The notes below the pieces were generated by a model, which was given only the letters and a program-made list of their open reading frames with translations, ran no database searches and was not told the DNA's origin. A DNA stretch of 64,000 bases. Source: Hemerocallis citrina. Its lineage: Eukaryota > Streptophyta > Magnoliopsida > Asparagales > Asphodelaceae. The translations under genes were made by a program, and so were the position numbers. Positions 32,906 to 44,565 of this stretch are shown in pieces. The DNA lies in the NCBI GenBank assembly GCA_017893485.1, contig CM030363.1, positions 87,065,730 to 87,129,729 of the forward strand, read 5' to 3'. Positions within the stretch are counted from its first letter, which is position 1. The number at the start of each line of letters is the position of its first letter.

Positions 32906-33930
32906 CGAAGATGGCAGACAAGAAAATGATGTTCTTCCATAAGAATTGTTGAACTTTGTGTTTTGTGATGGTGACCAATGGTTCGGCCTCAACACACTTA
33001 GTGAAGTAGTCGACGACCACAATAAGGAAGCTTCGTTGTCATGTTGCCTTGGGGAAAGGGCCATCCAGATCCATCCCCCACATGGCAAAAGGAGCCGGAC
33101 TTGACATGAACTTGAGCTTGGCTTGGGAGTGTGCTTGATCGAGGAGAACCTTTGGCAGGGTTGGCACTGACGAACGAGTTCTTTCGAATCTTGTAGTAGT
33201 GTTGGCCAATAGTACCTGTGATTAAGAATCTTTCTACAGAGGGACCTAGCCACTATGTGGCAGCTGCTGACTCCCGCATGCATTTTCTTAAGGGTGTATT
33301 GGGCCTCCTTGGGGGATAGGCATTGGGGATAGGGTCGTCCATCAACCATAGTGTATGACCATTTGAGCAGTACCCCTTCCAGAAGAGTATCACCCGGATG
33401 TTCCTTGCCTCGGCGGGTTCGGCCAGAAGGATCCCTCAATGACAGAAGTCAACTATGAGGTCCATCCAACACCCCAATTGTGTTTGAGGGCCGATGCAAA
33501 GTGTTTCTGCATCCTCCATATCAATGCTCGGACTAACCAGGAAATGTACGAGCACAGTGTGGTCGAGCCCCTTGAAGGAGGATGATGCCAGTTTAGAGAG
33601 GGCATCTGCTTGACTGCTCTCTTCCCGAGGGATGCGTGTGACCAAGGCTTCTTTTAAGTTAGCTAGGAGCTTCTTAATGTGCTAGGTACTTGATCATACA
33701 AGTACCCTGGGCTCCCTATTCCCCTGAGATCTAGTTAACTACCAGTTTGAATCGCTGAAAACTCTCACCGGTCCCGCTCTAGCTATTCTAGCAAAGAGTA
33801 GCCATGATCAGTGCCTCATACTCAGCCTCGTTATTGAAAGCTTGGAAGTTCAAGCACAGAGATTATTGGAGGATGAATTCGTTTGAACCTTGCAATATCA
33901 CTCATGCCCCGCACCCTTTTTCTCAAGAGG
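32905..33930 (-). pseudogene. Tat-lineage gypsy fragment: second RNase H and integrase
   Basis: The minus strand shows AFNNEAEYEALI (~33838-33803), a second, archaeal-type RNase H of the kind that marks Tat elements. Then IPREESSQADALSKLAS (~33630), the integrase zinc domain with CQPCQRF (~33180) and core start VVDYFTKCVEAEP (~33015). Stops and frameshifts abound. It cannot simply belong to the Tat element to its right, because that one has its own copy of the same integrase region at 38830-39963. Confidence 0.8.
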
Positions 33931-34815
33931 TGTCACATCTCGCTTCCCAATATTCAGCAGCATATGGTCATATTCTAATGCTTACAAATCCACTGAAATA
34001 CAATTATTGACTTTTACAAAAATTATAATCTAACCCCTAATGATGTCAAGTATCACTCATATTTTTCTCAGATCATAATTCCACCAAAAGTCTATCATTT
34101 CAGGAGATTTACTTGGACATTACTTTTAAACATCAATCTAGAAATTAGGACGAACCTGCACTAAATCACCGATATCTCACAAATTATAACTCAGCTTACG
34201 AAACCCTAAAAAGATCTGGATTCTGCACTCGAAAACCTACAATATGCATATATGGAAGTCTAAGTTTGGCAAAAAAAACCTCGGTCTAACCTCAGTACAA
34301 AACCAGTCATCTGTAGGGTAAAAAATCTGAAGTACTTCACGTTCTAAAATTTCAATTCTCAATCCAACCATTGAAATCTGTATTTTTATTGTTTCACTGT
34401 TAATAACCATGTTAAATTCTAGTAAAAAAAATATCCAAAGGTCTCAATCATGAATTTATAGCTCTCTCCCCATTCTACAATATGCTACAAAATAACCGAT
34501 AAACTGAGTTAGGGTTTTTGAAATTGAAAGGTTCAGATTAAAGGAGGCAATAATAGTTAATTGGATGGTTAGGATTTAAATCTCGATTGAAATTTTGAAA
34601 TCAAAGGTTAAGATTAATCACATGTTTTTACTTAATAATTTAGAATGGGCTAAAGAATCTAGGCCTGCACATGAATTAATAAATAATTAGATAAATGCAG
34701 TGCATGCTAATGAGTTCAAAAGAAAGAAAAAAAAGAGAACCAAAAGAAAGAAATATGTACTGATGAATCATATGGTTACAATCATACCCACCTTACAAGA
34801 AAATTTTCATCCTCA
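33931..34815 (-). mobile_element. Solo-like chromovirus LTR with a scrap of internal sequence
   Basis: Plus strand starts TGTCACATCTCGC (33931) and ends GGTTACA (34779), giving TG...CA ends of an 849-bp minus-strand LTR. The next ~36 bp reversed read GAGGATGAAAATTTTCTTG then AAGGTGGG, the typical end of a chromovirus internal region with its purine tract. So this is the 3' end of an element whose body is missing. Confidence 0.65.
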
Positions 34816-35541
34816 AAATTTACTCAGGCGGGCCAATGAGGTATTCATCGACGAGGAGAAGATGGTATACAGTACGGGCTGAGGCGTGAAGCCGTGTGAC
34901 ACCATCCTAGGGGACTCGGTGAAGTTCCTTGATGTGGTGCAGAATCTCCCCCCGGACCAGAAGGTTCTTGAGAGGGGGACGATGGTTCCATCATGGAGCT
35001 TTCCCGAGGTGTTGTTTCGGTAGGTTACTTTACTCTTAGTTCTTACATTTCTCCTTTGAATTTCAAGCTTTTCTAAGCCCTTTATGTCTTTGTATATTGC
35101 TTGTCAAACTGAGAATTTGATCAAGCTCGTTCATGCCGAGGAGAAGTTTTGGAAGGATCAGGCTGTCGGGGCTGAAAGCCAAAGGAAGAAGGTCGTTCAT
35201 GAGCTGGAGGCGATGAAAGGCAATGAGACGATTCTCATGGCCATCTTCGAGACGGAGTGAAGGGGGTGGATCAGGGGCATAGCTGGTATGGACCCAGGGG
35301 GTGCAGCTGCGCCCCCTGGTTTTTAAAAAAAATTCCGAATTTTTTTTTAGTAATTTTTTTTTAAAATAAGGGTTTATGTGCAAAATTTCAACCCATTTAG
35401 TTACTCAATCTTTCTTCCTTTCTTCCTTTTCTCTTCTTCTTCTCTGCCCTCATCGATGCCCCAAACCCTGAAGTCGCCACACTCTCAAACTTCTCAAACC
35501 CTGAAGTGCACTGAATCTCACCACGATCCCGAGTCCTCAAC

Positions 35542-35887
35542 ATGCCTTCAATCTCTCTCCATCTCCTCAACTTCTCGCCATTACCAACCCCTCCAAAAAC
35601 CCATCCAAGAACCCAATTCAGATGCAAGCTTCAAACCCCCAAACCCAAAAGGGTCAAAACTCTGAGCAATGACAATATGAGCAAAAAGGAGATTGTTCTG
35701 TTCAATTCCAAGTCGCCCCCGTTGTCGGAATCGGCGGAGAAGGGTAGTAATGGTGATGGGGGAATGACCGAGAGGCCGGTGGTTTTGGGGTTACTTAAGA
35801 GGTTGCCGAAGGAGGTTCTTGCGCTTCTGTCGAATTTGCCGTTAGCGATTCGGGAGATGTTCACGATTGGAGCCCTCATGGGTTTGG
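35542..35887 (+). pseudogene. CCS1: Captured first exon resembling plastid CCS1
   Basis: About 115 residues from MPSISLHLLNFSP: a Ser/Pro/basic stretch like a plastid transit peptide, then RVKTLSNDN, EIVLFNSKSPPLSESAEKG and LKRLPKEVLALLSNLPLAI-REMF. This pattern matches my memory of the N-terminus of CCS1 (ResB-like factor for c-type cytochrome assembly in thylakoids), just before its first membrane segments. It stops at a GTAAGT donor (35888), followed by intron-like DNA, so exon 1 plus part of intron 1 was captured. The rest of the gene is absent. Upstream sequence from 35378 is also open and may be leader. Confidence 0.6.
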
Positions 35888-36652
35888 GTAAGTCGAGAAA
35901 ATGACCCCGAATTTTAATATGGTTTTAGCAACCTGATAGAATATTTCTTGATTTGATTTGGTTTATTATCATTGCAATTCTGACCTCGAAGTTTAATTGC
36001 GTCTGCACATTAATTGGTTTACTTGGAAAGCTATGAATTAAGAAAGATACGATTCATTCCGGTTAATCTAAATGCTGACCAATGCTAATTCTGTGTAGTT
36101 GTAGGAATGAAAGCTATGAATTAAGAAAGATACGATTCATTCCGGTTAATCTAAATGCTGACCAATGCTAATTCTGTGTAGTTGTAGGAATGAGCCAACA
36201 AGTAGAGCCTAATAACCTCCAATATATAACAACCAAAATTCAACTTTGAACTGAAAAGAATACTTTACTAACTACAACCGGCGACTTTCTTATTTGTGGT
36301 CTATTGTCATCAAGGTAGTGTATTTTGGAATTTTTGTGGGTTATAGTCCATTTATTGCCAATTTTGAGAAGTTTGGAATTTTACCTTTTAATTCATCTTT
36401 TGTGGGTAATAGTCCATCGTTTTAAGATGATTTAATGAAATTCTTAATTTAATCATTTTTTAGCCAAAATATGTGTGTTATGCCGATTTTGGCTGATTTC
36501 GAAAAAAATTTAAGTTCACATTTTGAGCTAACTTTTGTCGGTTATATAGTTCACCATTTTTTTTACCAATTTGAGAAATTATGAATTTCACGTTTTAAAC
36601 CAACTTTTGTGGGTAATAGTCCTCTATTTTAAAAAAACATCGTGCATATCCG

Positions 36653-36904
36653 TTGGTATATTTGCTGTTGAAGTTGGCATTGCTATTACCCGTTGCAACC
36701 GCAACAGTAGAGAGAGTATTTTCTGCAATGAAAATCATCAAGACGTCATTACGAAACCGATTGGGAGATGAGATGATGAATGATTGTTTGGTTGCATATA
36801 TTGAATGGGATGTATTGGATGCAATTGACAATGAAGATATCATTCAATATTTTCAGAATATGAAATTCCGAAGGGTTTTATTGCTAAAGAAAAATGCTAT
36901 TTAG
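36653..36904 (+). pseudogene. hAT transposase C-terminal dimerisation domain fragment
   Basis: The frame ends with LLPVATATVERVFSAMKIIK, TSLRNRLGDEMMNDCLVAYI, then a short acidic tail and TAG. This is the hAT C-terminal dimerisation region, best known from TTF-type zinc-finger transposases. The catalytic core and N-terminus are missing upstream, replaced by the captured exon and intron-like sequence. The apparent start codon is only where the frame opens. Confidence 0.85.
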
Positions 36905-37390
36905 TGATTGTAATAATTTGTATTTTTGGTAGTAATATATGATATTTTGAGGCTTGCAAATGTGTTTATTATAAAAAAAAATTATAGTAAGTGCCGCGCC
37001 CCCTAGATGGAACTCCTGGCTACGCCACTGGGGTGGATGGAAAAGGTCACGAAAGATCTGGCGGCTATGGTGGCTGAGGCTGAGGTGAATGCACTGGTTC
37101 ATTTTAACGATATGATGAATCAGCCATATGCTAAGGCCATTGTGGATGTGATGAAGCACATTCCCAACTTTGATGGGAAAGGGTATTACCCAGATCTTCT
37201 TCCCAGGATAGAGCCAATGAGAAAGGCCGTTGATGAAGGCGGGGCTCAGGACGACTCACCAATCGAAGAGGAGGGGGTGGAACAACTGAGATCCTTACTC
37301 CTTTGGTTTTGTTTGACAATGTGGAGTCTTAATCTTGTAGCTTATAATTTATCCTTTGCATTTACTTTAGCACGTTTTTTAGTAGACTAA

Positions 37391-37979
37391 TAGCGGACTA
37401 GCCACCGCTTATGTATCTTCGTATTTGAATGCATGACCTATAAAAATTCGAAATTCTTTGTGTCGAATGTGAGAAGTCTTATATGTGTTCTTTTGTATTG
37501 AATGCTGAACATTGTATGTCTTGAATATTGAGCTTTGTATGTTTTCCTCTGTGTTGGCCACCATCGCTTAGAGCAAGTCATAGAAATAGCCTTGGGGAAG
37601 GGCTACTTTCTAGGCTTGCTCGTTGACTCGACAATTTTAAGGAGTGGTTCGACTGGTTGCTTCAAACTTCAAACCTGCATGTTTGCAAGATGTTGGTGTT
37701 GCTGCAGTATAACATACATTCCCGGTACTACATAGGTCTGATTAGGGACCTGTTGTTTTAAAGAGGACTTGAAGGTCTACAAGTTCTGTTCAGAAGTTGA
37801 TTAAAGGGTCGTCCATCTTTGGGGTCAAAACTTGCCCGTAATATCTCTACCTCCAGGGTAGCATGAGAAGATGAGTTTCGCCATTGGGGAGCTACGAGGA
37901 GGAAATTCATGGTGTTGAAGTGAGTTGTGGGAGAAGATCTGGGAAGAGCTGTATTCCATCTCGCTTGTTGAAAGGTTTA
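37391..37979 (-). other. Probable Tat 3' untranslated region
   Basis: About 590 bp between the plus-strand ORF remnant and the 116-bp tandem repeats. No gene is apparent. Its position downstream of the minus-strand integrase suggests the long 3' UTR usual in Tat elements. Confidence 0.4.
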
Positions 37980-38610
37980 ATGAGTTTTAGGAGTAGTTTG
38001 AATGGTCATTTCAAGCCCCGAACTCACATATTTGCGAGTTATGGGGGCAATTTCAAGCCATGACTGTGCACTCCGAACCTGTTTTCAAGATTTTTAATGA
38101 GTTACAGGAGCAATTCCAGATGGTGAATTCTGCTCCGCACTTTCTCGTTTGCAAGGGACTAAAGCAGCTTCGAACAAAGTGTTGGACTCTGAACTTGTTA
38201 TTTGAAAATTTCAACGAGTTGTAGGAGCAATTCCAAATAGTAATCCATGCCCCGTGCTTGCTTGTACGTGAGCGTCTAAAGCGGCACCGAACCAAGTGTT
38301 GGACTCCAAACTTTTTGTTTGAAGTTCAACGAGTTGTAGGAGCAATTCTGAATAGTGAGCCTGCTCTGCGCTTGCTTGTGCGCAAGGGACTAAAGCGGCG
38401 TTGAACCAATATTAGACTCCAAACTTGTTGTTTGAGGGGATTAATGAGTTGTAGGAGCAATTCCGAATGGTGAGCCATGCACCACACTTGCTTGTTCACA
38501 GGCAACTAAAGCGGTGTCGTACCAAGTGTTGGACTCCAGACTTGTTATTTGATCCTAGCAAGTTGTGGGAGCAGTCCTTGGAAATAAGCTGGACTTCGAA
38601 CTTGATGTTT
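37980..38610 (-). repeat. ~116-bp tandem repeats in the Tat 3' region
   Basis: GAGTTGTAGGAGCAATTC recurs at 38099, 38216, 38331 and 38446, with weaker copies at both edges, giving a 115-117 bp period and five to six units. Tandem repeats in the 3' UTR are typical of Tat/Ogre elements. Confidence 0.88.
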
Positions 38611-38829
38611 AACGAGTCATAGATGTGGCTCAGAGGGATAGCTATGAGGATAGTACAATGATCATTGTAAGAAAAAATGCTAAGTTCTATTGAAATAAAA
38701 ACTAAGTGGCTGCCTCGATGGTGGCTAACCATTATTATATGCTTTGGTCGTATCACAAGTGTCGACTTGATTGGAAATTGAAAAACCTACTCCTACTAGA
38801 GGGTGTTAAGCACATTCATGGTACTTCTT

Positions 38830-39963
38830 CAGATGTTCAACATTCCAGGTTCTCGATATCCTCTTGCTCCCTTGGTCTTCAAGTCGGTATGCCCCTGGGC
38901 GGGCTACTTTGGAGATCCTGTACGGCCCCTCCCAGTTGGGAACAAGCTTGCCCTTCTTGCTATGAGATTTCTGGTTTCCAAAGTACTAAGTCTCCTTCTC
39001 TGAGGTTGGCCGTGTAGACTTTCTTGTTGTAGAACTTCCCTACCCTTTGTTGATAAATGTGTCGCCTCAAGGCAAATTTTTCTCGGACCTCCTCGATAAG
39101 GTCGAGGTTGCCCCAGAGATCAGTGGGTTCTATTCTTCCTTAAAGGAGAAAAGGCATGGAGGGGGTATTCCGACCTCGAGAGGGATGAGTGCTTTGAAGC
39201 CAAAAGTAAGGTTGAAAGGGGATTCTCCTGTCGAGGTTCTCTTAGTGGTCATGTAGGACCATAGTCCACTTGGGAGCTCTTCGACTCATAACCCCTTAAG
39301 GGATTCGGCGAGTCTCTTCTGGAGGCTCTCAAGGCTTTGTTTGTTGCCGTTCTCTGCTTGGTCATTGGACTAAGGGTGGGAGATGGAGGAGAATCATTGC
39401 TGGATCCCCAAGTCGGTGCAGAATTTAAAGAACACCTTAGCTGCAAACAAAGTCACATTGTCTGTTCCCAGGATTCAATAGATGCTGGACCGACAGGCTA
39501 TGTTCCTTCAAAATAATTGTTGAACTCTGTGCTCTGTGATGTTTGTGATGGTTGCTAGAGGTTCCACCTCAATCCACTTGAAGAAGTAATCAATGGCTAC
39601 CACGAGGAAGCTTCTTTGTCCGGTTGTAGGGAGAAACGATCCGAGTAAATCCATCCCCCACATAGCAAAGGGGATTGGGCACGACATGGAACAGAGCTCA
39701 GCCTGGGGCGCTTGCTTGATTGATGAGAATCTTTGGCAGGAGGTGCATTTGCGGACGTACTCCTGAGCATCATTGAGGAGTGTAGGCAAAAATATCCATG
39801 ATTGAGAATTTTGCGGGCGAGGAACCTTGCTTCCATATGACCACCCTCAGTCCCTTTATGTACTTCTTTTAGTGCATACTGGGCCTCCTCAAGGGAGAGG
39901 CACCACAGGTAAGGTCTATCATCGACCAGAGTATAAGAGTATTTATACATGACTCCTTCGAGG
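38830..39963 (-). pseudogene. Tat-lineage integrase remnant
   Basis: The minus strand begins with LEGVMYKYSYTLVDDRPYL (~39955), then the zinc domain (EVHKGTEGGHMEAR, CTSCQRF), core (WGMDLLGSF, AIDYFFKWIEVEPLATI) and C-terminal module (KLVPNWEGPYRISKV ... NVEHLKKYH, ~38960-38830). Several frameshifts and stops inactivate it. Upstream, the link to RNase H at 44566 has been lost and replaced by the LTR insertion at 39964-44565. Confidence 0.85.
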
Positions 39964-41899
39964 TGTAATGTCCCGATTTCCATTCACTGGAAAACCGTGA
40001 CATAAGCCAGAATTTTTTCTTCAATTAGCCACAATATACAGAAAAATAGGAAAATTTAAAACTTTTTATTCAATACAAATGTATTACAAGTCCGAATGTT
40101 ACAAAATTGCAGTACATTATAAAAGTGTTACAATAATACCTTTACAATCCCAAGTGTTAACTCTTTCAACAAATTACATCATAGTACAATGAATAAAGAA
40201 CAACACTTGGTATTTCACTTGAATGCTTCCCCAACAATAAACAAATTACAAAAATGAATAAATTATAATAATTGATACAAATGAAATTACAATATATATT
40301 ACAACGGAAACTTAAAATGAAATCGACTCCTTGCTTCTCTTGCCTTGAGTCCTTCTGAAATCTGTACCTATACTTCTGCAATCCAGTACCTGTAATCTTA
40401 TAATCCAGTACTTATAAAAGTGGGGACGTCAGTACATATACTGACTCTTTAAGGCTGATAACTAGCAGCGAATCTCAACTATAGCAAACAGATTAATGAA
40501 AAGAGAAACGTGTATATATATTTGATGTGTCAGTGTATGTTATAACTTAGACTCTAATGCAAGATTACTAATGCAAGGATGCTCTTATTCTAATGTAAGC
40601 AAGACTCTGGGACAGTATGCAGCCCATACTATATACGCCCCATATCAAGCCGTTTCTTCATATATAAGGATTTGAACCCGCGCCATGAATTCTACTCTTG
40701 TACTCGACTTGTTTCTGAAGATATTTCATGAATGATGAGGTTGCCCTGAAACGGTATAATCCTGCTAGGTGCACCAGACCTCACTCAAATATCTGACAAA
40801 TCTTTGGAGTTTCTGCTGGTTACCAGGTTAGCCCAAAGCATCCCATGCCGCCCCTAGCCAGACCGTAGTCTATGGCTTCTCGCCCTTAGATACAAGACAA
40901 GACGGAGTTCCGGGGGGTTCATCCCCTAGCTCCGACAAGAATTGCTCCCGCTTATCAAGGCACTTCAGAAATTAACAGACGAGATACGGATCCCGTGCTC
41001 CCAACTTGTGAGAAGTCACAGACCGTATCCCTTTGACAAAAAGGGTACAACCAAATAACACCACCTAGTGTCGGCCTATAGGACAGGTCGGATCATAAGG
41101 TATCACCCTTAACACCAACTCTTTCTCTTCGGCGAAAAATAATAATAAGTAAAGGTTAAGTAGTAATAGCCATAAGTTACTACCCTAACGATGTCACTAA
41201 CCCTGAACAAACCTAAGGATGACAACAATATAAACACAACATGCTAGGTCTTAAGTTAAACTTCGCAAGATAACTCTACTAGGCTGCTCAACCTAGACTT
41301 ACCAGGATCTCTAAGGATCTGGTTCATGGCCTATCGATCCAAAACCTGGGCAATACGAACGTATTCGCATGCTACTATCCTGAACTTGGATTTCGTCATA
41401 CTCCGGTCCGCAATCAACCAACTCGGTTAAGATCTGACGGTACACGCGAGTGACTCATCCACAGTCCCTTAGGAGTAAGGTAAACACACGTCTTGATGGT
41501 CGATAGCCCTAGGACAATGATATCACCCTAGATGAGCACAACAAACTGCGTATTAGCTAAGAAGCTACATACGAGTAACCAAAAATACATACGAGCTAAA
41601 CAAGCTACGTATAGGACCAACAACTCCATACGAGCCAGACGAGTTGCGTATGAGACAACAATATATATACAGGCCAAATAAGCTACGTATGAGACCACAG
41701 CTACATACGGACCAGTCGAGCCATGTATAAGCAAAACCCCACATAAAAACAACCATACAGGTAATCAACCTAGAAGCAACCAAACGTGCTTACTAGCATA
41801 ACATGATCTTCTATAATTAGAAGCAACAGAAGAATCTACAAACAATCTAAAATAGGCATTCTACCAATGAGAAGCCCAAAAGCGACATAAAAGCCTTCC

Positions 41900-44330
41900 G
41901 ATAGCGTAGAAGCAACCAGTGCTATGCTTATCGAATTTTAACAGAAATATACTTTTTAGAAAGGTAAGAATATCTACCACAACTCTCTAGTGGAACACTA
42001 TTTCAGATTCTATAAGGAATCCAAAATCAGGTTCATCGAACACCCGCAAACAGTTTACCCAAACTGCAGATTTTCAACAAAAAGCTGAAACTTTGCAAGC
42101 TGGTAACTTTTGCTCTACTCATCGGAATCTAACGAAACTGGGTAATTTGAAAAGGTGGGAACATCTACTACAACTCCCTAGTTGACCACTTTCTCAGATT
42201 CCAGAAGGAATTCCAAATTCCTGACCCTCGAACATATGCAAACAATTACCAAACTACAGATTTTCAATAAAGAGATGAAACTTCCGTAGCTTGTAACTTT
42301 TGCTCTACTCGTCAAAATCTAACGAAACTGGACAATTTGAAAAGGTGGGAACATCTATTAAAACATCCTAGTTGACCACTTTCTCAGAATCCATAAGGAA
42401 TTCCAAATTCCTGACCTCAAAGATATGCAAACAGTTACCAAACTACCGATTTTCAACAAAAAGGTTGAAACTTCCGTAGCTTGTAACTTTTGCTCTACTC
42501 GTCGGAATCTAACGAAACTGGACAATTTGAAAAGGTGGGAATATCTACTAAAACTTTCCAATTGACCACTTTTTCAGATTCCAGAGGAAATTCCAAGTTC
42601 CTACCCGTCGAACACACGCAAACGGTAAGAAAATAGCAGTTTTAACAAAGAAAAGCTGAAACTTTGAAAGCTTATAACGTTTGTTCCACTTATCGGATTT
42701 TAACCTGAGAGGCCAATTCGGAAATGGGAGAACGTCTACTACAACTTCCTAGTTGGTCAGCTCCTCAGATTCAGCGAGTAAGACACTCAAATACTACAGG
42801 GAATCAAGACAGATACAATTCCAACCCGCCAAATACACAGCCAAGCTGAAAACTTTTAAAGCCCATAACTTCTACTCCGCTTGTCGGAATTTAACCTGAG
42901 AAGTCAATTTGGAAAGGGGAAAGTCTCTACTACAACTCTCTAGTTGGTCCGAACCTCAGATTCAACCAGTAAGACACTCTAAAACATCAAAGAAGCAAAA
43001 CAGCAAGTTTCTAGTGCAATCTGGCTGCTGTGTTTTGTAAAAAGCATAACTCCTACTTTGCTTATTAAAATTTTACCCGAGAGGTCAATTCGGAAAGGGA
43101 AGAGCGTCTACTACAACTTCCTAGTTGGTCTCCACTTCAGATTCAACAGGTAAGAGCATCCACAGTCGTTGAGGGTCAAAATATGCATAAATAGATAAAT
43201 GAATATAGCAAAGTTACGTTTTGCTGCAGTCGTTAAAAGCTATTTTTTTATAAAAGGTGTGACGGCACTTGAAGTACCGTCGGAGGGAAAAATTCGTCCT
43301 CGAAATGCAAATAAAAAATTACAAAAATATTATAAAAAAATAACAAAAAAATTTCAAAAATTACGAAAAAATTACAAAAAATTACAAAAAAAAATACAAA
43401 AAATTACAAAAAAATAAAAAAATTGCAAATAACCCCCCTACATGTGGGACGGCACTTCAAGTGCCGTCCGAGGGAGGGTGGGTTTTTTTTTTAAAAAAAT
43501 GGATTCGAAGTGCAAAAAAAATTTACAAACAAAAATTACAAAAATTACAAAAACATTACAAAAAATTACAAAAAAAAAATCAAAAATTACAAAAAAACTA
43601 CACTGAGTGGAGGGACGAAACTTCAAGTGTCGTCCGAGAAGTGGGGTCTTTTTGGTTTTTTTTAAATACGAAATTAATTTTTTTTTGTGGGACCGCACTT
43701 CAAGTGTCGTTCGACCATTAAAAAAATAATTTTTTTAATGCGACGACACTTGAAGTGCCGTCCAACAATTAAAAAGAAAAAAAAAATTGTGTGACGGCAC
43801 TAGAAGTGCCGTCTCTCATATATGGATAATTCTCATTCCGTCTCTCATTTATGGCAATCTCCTGTAGCGAAATATGCATAATATGCATATTTGGCCAACG
43901 ACTGCAGCATTGTTTTCAACCATTATGCATATTTAGCAAATGACTACAGATGCTCTAAGACACCCTAAAACATCAAAGAAGTCAAACAGCAAGCACACTC
44001 AGCTCAAAGCTGGCTGCTGCATCTTCCAAATACCATAACTCCTACTTTGCTTATCGGAATCTAGCCCGAGAGGCCAATTCGGAAAGGGGAGAATGTCTAC
44101 TACAACTCTCTAGTTGGTCGGCTCCTCAGATTCTACAAGTAAGAGGCTCAAAAGTGACAACCAAACAGAACAGTGAGCTTCTCAACCGAGCTCGCTGTCC
44201 TGATTTGAAACGGCCATAACTTTTGCGTCTCTTATCAGAATTTAACCCGATAGGTCAATTCGTAAAGGGGAGAACGTCTACTACAACTTCCTAGTTGTTC
44301 TCCTCCTCAAATTCCGAGAGGAACACCCAC
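41900..44330 (-). repeat. ~185-bp tandem repeats
   Basis: Units share CATAACTYYTACTYYGCTTATC, then CGAGAGGYCAATTCGGAAAG, ACGTCTACTACAACT and CCTAGTTGGTC. About nine copies occur, interrupted by the Harbinger MITE at 43154-43955. The nucleosome-like period and position inside an LTR-type insertion suggest an element-borne satellite. Confidence 0.85.
43154..43955. mobile_element. PIF/Harbinger (Tourist-like) MITE with six internal palindromes
   Basis: GAGCATCCACAGTCG at the left and GAGCATCTGTAGTCA at the right (reversed), with TAA target copies at 43151-43153 and 43956-43958. Inner inverted parts GCTGCAGTCGTT support a real TIR element. The middle holds six ~21-bp palindromes with arms GACGGCACTT and AAGTGCCGTC (43261, 43448, 43614, 43691, 43742, 43793) between A-rich spacers of ATTACAAAAA repeats. 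No transposase. Confidence 0.88.
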
Positions 44331-44565
44331 TTCCAGTCCATCAAAGATACTCGCTGTTAACCCCCAAAACAGTGAGTTCACTGTTTTGGCGAAACTCTCG
44401 TTGTTTTGGGGAAACAGCTCATTTCACCCATCAAAACTACTCTGAAAAATCTACAAAAGTTCTAGAATGGTAATAACACCCCTAAGAACATCTCCAATAA
44501 ATTTCGGGTCAAAATTCCTTTTTTAACACATGTAAACAAATCTAACCCTGCAACCATAAAAACTG

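Larger units (their letters stand above)
35272..37030. mobile_element. hAT element carrying a host exon and a transposase tail
   Basis: CAGGGGCATAGCTGG at the left and, reversed, CAGTGGCGTAGCCAGG at the right, flanked by perfect GGGTGGAT duplications (35264-35271 and 37031-37038). Inside, in order: a plastid-protein-like exon (35542-35887), a ~79-bp tandem duplication (36033-36185), and the C-terminal dimerisation domain of a hAT transposase (36653-36904). It interrupts the plus-strand ORF remnant of the Tat element. Non-autonomous, since most of the transposase is missing. Confidence 0.92.
34816..37390 (+). pseudogene. Plus-strand ORF remnant downstream of Tat pol (possible antisense ORF)
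   Basis: Coding-like segments at about 34885-35019, 35114-35263 and, after the hAT at 35272-37030, 37039-37320 read as one charged, helical protein (LEAMKGNETILMAIF, then KDLAAMVAEAEVNALVHFND). A GTAGGT...AG gap at 35020-35113 looks like an intron. Stops are present. It lies on the strand opposite to the Tat pol, where some Tat elements (for example Grande) carry an antisense ORF. Function unknown; the antisense-ORF reading is inference. Confidence 0.5.
39964..44565 (-). mobile_element. Large LTR-like insertion in the Tat element
   Basis: Starts TGTAATGTCCCGATTT, the reverse of an LTR end AAATCGGGACATTACA, and extends to about 44565 where Tat RNase H coding resumes. There is no coding frame. 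It holds short CTACGTATGAG-type repeats at 41540-41740 and ~185-bp tandem repeats at 41900-44330. No 5-bp duplication (left candidate CGAGG) is found at the right edge, and the Tat segment between RNase H and integrase is missing, so the right end was probably lost in a deletion. Confidence 0.55.

Noticed and set aside
35542..35887. Functional CCS1 gene
   Set aside because: Only the first exon and part of an intron exist, enclosed within hAT ends; the membrane and ResB-like parts are absent.
32905..39963. A single Tat element with one integrase
   Set aside because: Both 32905-33439 and 39500-39983 encode the same integrase zinc-domain region with different sequence, so at least two copies or a rearranged duplicate are present.
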